From assembly GCA_955652845.1 (NCBI GenBank), contig CATPBY010000137.1, positions 1 through 10,791 on the forward strand: a stretch of 10,791 nucleotides of DNA, given 5' to 3'. The translations under genes were made by a program, and so were the position numbers. Numbering within the stretch: the stretch's first letter is position 1; each line of letters opens with the position of its first letter. This document shows, one piece after another, positions 7,190-10,791 of this stretch. This DNA is from an uncultured Terriglobales bacterium. Lineage in GTDB: Bacteria; Acidobacteriota; Terriglobia; Terriglobales; Acidobacteriaceae. Under the pieces are notes generated by a model. That model worked only from the letters and a program-made list of their open reading frames with translations, did not search any database and had not been told where the DNA came from.

Positions 7190-8308
7190 TTATATCTTTC
7201 CTGTCTTCTTGCTGGTCTCCTCGCGGGTCTCCTTGCTGATCTTCTTGCTTGCTTTCGGTTTCGGCGCTTTGTGTGTTTTGCTGGGTTTACTGGAGCGTGA
7301 TTGCGCCCGGGCCCGGATCTCCAATCCCTCTTTGGCGGTCGATCCTCCCAGAGCTTCGCTGTTTGCACGGGCGGGGACGGCCGCGCCTGCATTTGCCGCC
7401 AGTTTTGGCAGTTTCTGTTTCAGGTGCAGGGTGGGGGCGAAGAGGTCTCCCATTTTTTCTACGCGATCAAGTACCTGCTGCGCTTCGAACACCAGCAGGC
7501 CGGCATCCTTCTTAGTTAGTGTCCGCTCCACCTCTTCCCAGGTTACCGGCGTCGAGACCGTGGGATGCTCGCGCGCTCGCAGCGAGTACACGCTGATGGT
7601 GGTTTTGTGCTGATCGTTCTGGCTCCAGTCGACAAGTACCTTACCCACGCGCAATTCTTTCTTCATATCGGAAACGACCAGATTACGATGGTCATTCTCC
7701 AGCAGGCGGGCGAGGGCGTTGGCGAACGGCTTGGTTACCTCGTAGCTGGTGGACGTATTCAGCGGAACGTAGATTTGCAATCCTTTCGAGCCTGATGTCT
7801 TGGGAAAGCTGCGCAGGCCGAAGTGGTCAAAGATTTCCCGCAGCCACATGCCTACCTGGGCGCATTGCACGATGTTCGCCGGAGGGCCGGGGTCCAGATC
7901 GAAGACCATCATGGTAGGACGGCTGATTTCCCTGGCCATGGAAAGCGAAGGATGGAGTTCGATGGCGGCAAGATTCGCCATCCACACTACCGTGGGAAGG
8001 TCATTGGCCAGAATGTAATTCACATTGCGATGATTGCCCTCGCTCCAGATAGGGGCGGTTTTCACCCACTCGGGCCGGTGGGCGGTGGCGTTCTTCTCAA
8101 AAAAGAATTCGCCGTCAACGCCATTGGGATAGCGCTTCAGGGTGAGGGGCCGTCCGGTGAGATGTGTGACGAGAACTGGCGCGATGCGGGCGTAGTAATC
8201 GATGACCTGGCCCTTGGTGAATCCAGTCGCCGGGTACAGCACCTTCTCCAGATTGGTAAGGGTGAGTTCCCTGCCTCCGATTTCGATGTTTTGCGATTTG
8301 CTCACCAT
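7190..8308 (-). CDS. Stand-alone LigD-type polymerase/primase domain protein
   Basis: A 372-residue protein of the archaeo-eukaryotic-primase-like polymerase (LigD POL) family, which fills gaps and adds nucleotides, often ribonucleotides, during Ku-dependent end joining. Residues 8-295 form the domain: LTLTNLEKVLYP, LTLKRYPNGVDGEFFFEKN, NYILANDLPTVVWMANLAAIELHP (His119), FDLDPGP with metal-binding Asp137 and Asp139, TSGSKGLQIYVPL (171-183), and VDWSQN with the third Asp (227). No ligase or nuclease domain is attached, and no Ku gene is in the window. In the SGxKG motif the commonly seen His is Gln178. Residues 325-372 are a Lys/Ser/Thr-rich low-complexity tail, probably disordered and DNA-binding. 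The ATG at 8308 is chosen because family similarity begins just after it and GAGAGG precedes it; the open frame to 8416 would cross the divergent promoter region. DUF72 follows 48 bp downstream. Confidence 0.93.
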   Translation of the reverse strand: MVSKSQNIEIGGRELTLTNLEKVLYPATGFTKGQVIDYYARIAPVLVTHLTGRPLTLKRYPNGVDGEFFFEKNATAHRPEWVKTAPIWSEGNHRNVNYILANDLPTVVWMANLAAIELHPSLSMAREISRPTMMVFDLDPGPPANIVQCAQVGMWLREIFDHFGLRSFPKTSGSKGLQIYVPLNTSTSYEVTKPFANALARLLENDHRNLVVSDMKKELRVGKVLVDWSQNDQHKTTISVYSLRAREHPTVSTPVTWEEVERTLTKKDAGLLVFEAQQVLDRVEKMGDLFAPTLHLKQKLPKLAANAGAAVPARANSEALGGSTAKEGLEIRARAQSRSSKPSKTHKAPKPKASKKISKETREETSKKTGKI

Positions 8309-8393
8309 CCGCCCTCTCTTGAGTTCCCAAGGGTAAAGCCCGCCGTGGCACGGGTTACTCAGTATACTGGCGAGCTTGCAGGACCGGCACAGT

Positions 8394-8423
8394 TTGACAA
8401 TTTCACCTGTTGCCACGTAATTT
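8394..8423 (+). promoter_or_regulatory. Candidate promoter for the M16 peptidase pair
   Basis: A perfect TTGACA at 8394-8399 is followed by CGTAAT after 16 bp (8416-8421) or TAATTT after 18 bp (8418-8423). Either would start transcription about 30-40 bases before the ATG at 8467. The -35 is strong and the -10 only fair. Read by pattern, not by measured start sites. Confidence 0.45.
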
Positions 8424-8446
8424 CAAACCTCTGCCCTTAATGTCCG

Positions 8447-8460
8447 TCCAACCGGTTGGA
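8447..8460. repeat. Perfect 14-bp palindrome overlapping the ribosome-binding site
   Basis: TCCAACCGGTTGGA is a perfect inverted repeat without a spacer. Its last three bases form the start of the GGAGG (8458-8462) that serves the M16 gene at 8467. It could be a repressor site or a short mRNA structure that competes with ribosome binding. It lies within the transcribed leader if the promoter at 8394-8423 is right. Confidence 0.5.
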
Positions 8461-8466
8461 GGTTCG

Positions 8467-9984
8467 ATGCAAAACCGCATTTTGAAATTATTTCCTCTGA
8501 TTATTCTGCTGACGGCGCTGGCCGGCGCGCAGGATCTGGCTTCGTTCGAGAAGCACATCACGGTCAAGAAACTGGCTAATGGCCTGACCGTGGTGATCTG
8601 CGAGCGTCCAGAAGCGCCGGTGTTTTCTTTTGTCACCCACGTGGATGCCGGCTCGGTGCAGGATCCCATGGGCAAAACCGGCCTGGCCCATATGTTCGAG
8701 CACATGGCATTCAAGGGAACGGACAAAATTGGCACGACAGATTATGCCGCCGAAAAAGTTGCCCTGGCCAAAGTAGAACAATCCTATGCCGCGTACATCG
8801 CCGAACGCGACAAGAGCGCTGGCCGCGATGAGGCAAAGCTGAAGCAACTGGAAAAAACCTGGCAGGATGACATTGCGGCGGCGCAAAAATACGTCGAACC
8901 AAACGCGTTCTCTCAGATCCTCGAGAGTAACGGGGTAGAGGGACTCAACGCCTTCACCAATCTTGACGAAACCGCCTACCACTATTCGTTGCCGGCTAAC
9001 CGGCTGGAGCTTTGGGCCTACCTGGAGTCGGAGCGCTTCATACACCCGGTGATGCGCGAGTTTTACAAAGAGCGCAACGTGGTAATCGAAGAACGCCGCT
9101 TGCGTACCGACAGCAACCCTGTAGGAAGATTGCTGGAACAATTCGTTACAGCAGCCTATCAGGCTCATCCTTATCATCGCCCCACGATCGGCTGGATGTC
9201 GGATTTGAACTCGTTTTCCGCCAGCGATGCGCAGCGATTCTTCGATCAGTATTACATCCCATCGAATATGGTGGTCGCGGTGGTTGGCGACGTCAAAGCC
9301 TCCAGCGCCATGCCTATCATTGAAAGATATTTTGGCCGGATTCCGTCCCATGAAAAGCCTGATGAGCGCACCACCCTCGAGCCGCCGCAAAATTCTGAGC
9401 GGCGAGTAGTGTTGCGCGAGGCGGCGCAGCCTCTGTATCTCGAGGGCTATCACCGGCCCGACTACCGGAGCAAGGATGATGCGGTATACGACGCCATTGC
9501 TGACCTGATGTCGGACGGGCGCACTTCGCGTCTCTATCGCGCGCTGGTTCGCGACAAGAAAATTGCCTCTGACTCGGCCGGCTTCACCGGATTGCCTGGA
9601 AATAAATATCCCCATCTTTTCGCCTTCTACGCATTTCCGATGCCCGGTCACAAGCCGGAGGAGATGGAGGCAGCGATCCACGCTGAAATTGAACGCCTGA
9701 AAAAAGAGGACATCAGCGACGAGGAATTGAAAATGATCAACAGCCGAGCCAAGGCCAATCTGTTGCGTGGCTTGTCTAATAATGAGGGTCTGGCCCAGCA
9801 ACTGGCGCTTTACCAGGCGCGCTATGACGACTGGCGGGAACTTTTTCACCAGGTGGAGAATCTGGATAAAGTCAGCAAGGCCGACATCCGGCGCGTAGCC
9901 AATCAGACTTTCGTTTCCACTAATCGTACTATCGGAATCATCGAAACCGTGGCGCCTGCGAACCAGAAAGGCGGCGCGCAATGA
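8467..9984 (+). CDS. Exported M16-family zinc metallopeptidase, active-type subunit
   Basis: A 505-residue M16 (pitrilysin/processing-peptidase-like) protein. Residues 1-21 form a signal peptide (hydrophobic run then LAGAQ), so it should act in the periplasm. The inverted zinc motif HMFEH (His75, Glu78, His79) is intact, and the third ligand is probably Glu209 in ERNVVIEE. Between them lies an insertion of about 50 residues (roughly 95-145) rich in Lys, Glu and Ala, likely helical or coiled-coil, which lengthens the usual spacing of about 75 residues to 130. The second half (from about 250, YYIPSNMVVAVVGD) is the M16 C-terminal domain. The ATG at 8467 is preferred because GGAGG lies 4 bases upstream and the signal peptide begins there; upstream in-frame ATGs at 8410 and 8440 add non-signal residues. 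It overlaps the next M16 gene by ATGA, showing translational coupling. Probable role is degradation of oligopeptides or small proteins, as a heterodimer. Confidence 0.95.
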   Translation: MQNRILKLFPLIILLTALAGAQDLASFEKHITVKKLANGLTVVICERPEAPVFSFVTHVDAGSVQDPMGKTGLAHMFEHMAFKGTDKIGTTDYAAEKVALAKVEQSYAAYIAERDKSAGRDEAKLKQLEKTWQDDIAAAQKYVEPNAFSQILESNGVEGLNAFTNLDETAYHYSLPANRLELWAYLESERFIHPVMREFYKERNVVIEERRLRTDSNPVGRLLEQFVTAAYQAHPYHRPTIGWMSDLNSFSASDAQRFFDQYYIPSNMVVAVVGDVKASSAMPIIERYFGRIPSHEKPDERTTLEPPQNSERRVVLREAAQPLYLEGYHRPDYRSKDDAVYDAIADLMSDGRTSRLYRALVRDKKIASDSAGFTGLPGNKYPHLFAFYAFPMPGHKPEEMEAAIHAEIERLKKEDISDEELKMINSRAKANLLRGLSNNEGLAQQLALYQARYDDWRELFHQVENLDKVSKADIRRVANQTFVSTNRTIGIIETVAPANQKGGAQ

Positions 9985-10791
9985 AATTATTGTCCTTTAT
10001 CTCATTAGCATTAGCGGCCCTTTTCTGTAGCGTGCCTGCTGCTCCACAAGCCTCTGACTGGCACCAGATCAAGATTGCGCCCCTTCCGGCTTTTCATCCG
10101 CAAGAACCCCGGCGCCTCAAGTTGCCCAACGGCATGGTGATTTTTCTCCAGGAAGATCACGAACTGCCACTGATCGATGGCACTATCCGGATTCGCGGTG
10201 GATCCCGGTCCGAACCCGCAAATAAAGTCGGGATGCTGGATATTTACGGCGAAGTCTGGCGCACCGGCGGCACCAAAGCGCAGACCGGCGACCAACTGGA
10301 CGACTACCTCGAGATTCGAGCCGCCAAAGTCGAAAGCGGAAACAATGCGGATTCCACGACCCTGGGGTGGTCGTGCCTCAAAGGTGACTTTGACGACGTA
10401 TTCAAAGTTGTCGTTGATCTGCTGCATGAACCGGAATTCCGCGAAGAGAAGGTTGATCTCGCCCAGAAAGAAATGTTTGACGCCATTTCGCGTCGCAACG
10501 ATGACGTTGGCCAGATTGCCGCCCGCGAATCTGCCAAGCTGGCGTATGGCTCAACAAATCCGTACGCGCGCGAAGCGGAGTACAAAACCGTCGCGGCCGT
10601 CACCCGGCAGGATCTGGTTGATTGGTACCGCCGTCATACTCACCCCAATAACATGATTCTGGGTGTGGTAGGGGATTTCGATTCCGCAGCCATGGAAGCC
10701 AAACTTCGCCAGGCATTTGGCTCCTGGCAGGCTGGACCCGCGCCGGAAAAAGACGAGACAAAATTTCAACCCGCCAAACCCGGCTATTACC
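9981..10791 (+). CDS. M16-family peptidase-like protein lacking the zinc motif (partial)
   Basis: The frame opens with ATG at 9981, overlapping the stop of the previous gene, and runs off the end of the window after 270 codons. The start is a signal peptide (hydrophobic residues 3-20, then AAPQAS). The M16 fold is visible in RRLKLPNGMVIFLQEDHELPLIDGTIRIRGGSR (44-76) and HTHPNNMILGVVGDFD (about 220-235). At the place where the active subunit has HxxEH this protein reads GMLDIYGEVWRTGGT (84-98), with neither histidine, so it cannot bind zinc in the usual way. Paired active and inactive M16 subunits are known for several bacterial and mitochondrial enzymes, in which the inactive partner helps form the substrate chamber. 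The remaining C-terminal part is outside the window. Confidence 0.93.
   Translation, partial: MKLLSFISLALAALFCSVPAAPQASDWHQIKIAPLPAFHPQEPRRLKLPNGMVIFLQEDHELPLIDGTIRIRGGSRSEPANKVGMLDIYGEVWRTGGTKAQTGDQLDDYLEIRAAKVESGNNADSTTLGWSCLKGDFDDVFKVVVDLLHEPEFREEKVDLAQKEMFDAISRRNDDVGQIAARESAKLAYGSTNPYAREAEYKTVAAVTRQDLVDWYRRHTHPNNMILGVVGDFDSAAMEAKLRQAFGSWQAGPAPEKDETKFQPAKPGYY

Noticed and set aside
8488..9981. A 497-codon open frame on the minus strand, opposite the M16 gene.
   Set aside because: The plus-strand protein has a signal peptide, zinc motif and both M16 domains. The antisense translation has no recognisable domain and arises from codon bias.

Overview
The window looks like chromosomal DNA from an Acidobacteriota-type bacterium. 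This is inferred from moderately high GC, the overall protein character, exported proteins with good Shine-Dalgarno sequences, and a small Cys protein of a kind I associate with that phylum. It is not proven by any marker gene. Coding is dense: no gene-free stretch exceeds about 160 bp, and I see no tRNA, rRNA, CRISPR array or insertion sequence. Bases 1-71 lie beyond the msrA stop codon and hold nothing I can assign.

Layout. (1) 72-1011, minus strand: a four-cysteine mini-protein followed by an exported one-cysteine MsrA. (2) 1012-1118: a short divergent control region with a nested dyad, a consensus TATAAT and a perfect 17-bp tandem duplication. (3) 1119-3896, plus strand: a 925-residue multidomain enzyme that joins a fatty acyl adenylating domain, an acyl-carrier-like domain and a PlsC-type acyltransferase. 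(4) 3909-4352, minus strand: a small secreted or lipidated NTF2-like (DUF4440/SnoaL-type) protein, converging on the previous gene. (5) 4476-6360, minus strand: two complete tyrosine recombinases in tandem, XerD-like then XerC-like. (6) 6425-8308, minus strand: a stand-alone LigD-type polymerase/primase domain protein followed by a DUF72 protein. (7) 8467 to the end, plus strand: two translationally coupled M16 peptidase-family genes. The first carries the HxxEH zinc site, and the second (cut by the window edge) lacks it.

The minus-strand genes from 8308 down to 3909 all point the same way, with gaps of 48 to 123 bp, so LigD-Pol, DUF72, XerD, XerC and the NTF2-like gene could share transcripts. 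The mix of an end-joining polymerase and chromosome-dimer recombinases gives this block a DNA-maintenance flavour. Most genes belong to known families. The least explained items are the mini-protein with its hairpin leader, the all-in-one acyl-activation/transfer enzyme, and the LigD polymerase with a Gln in place of the usual His and a Lys-rich tail.
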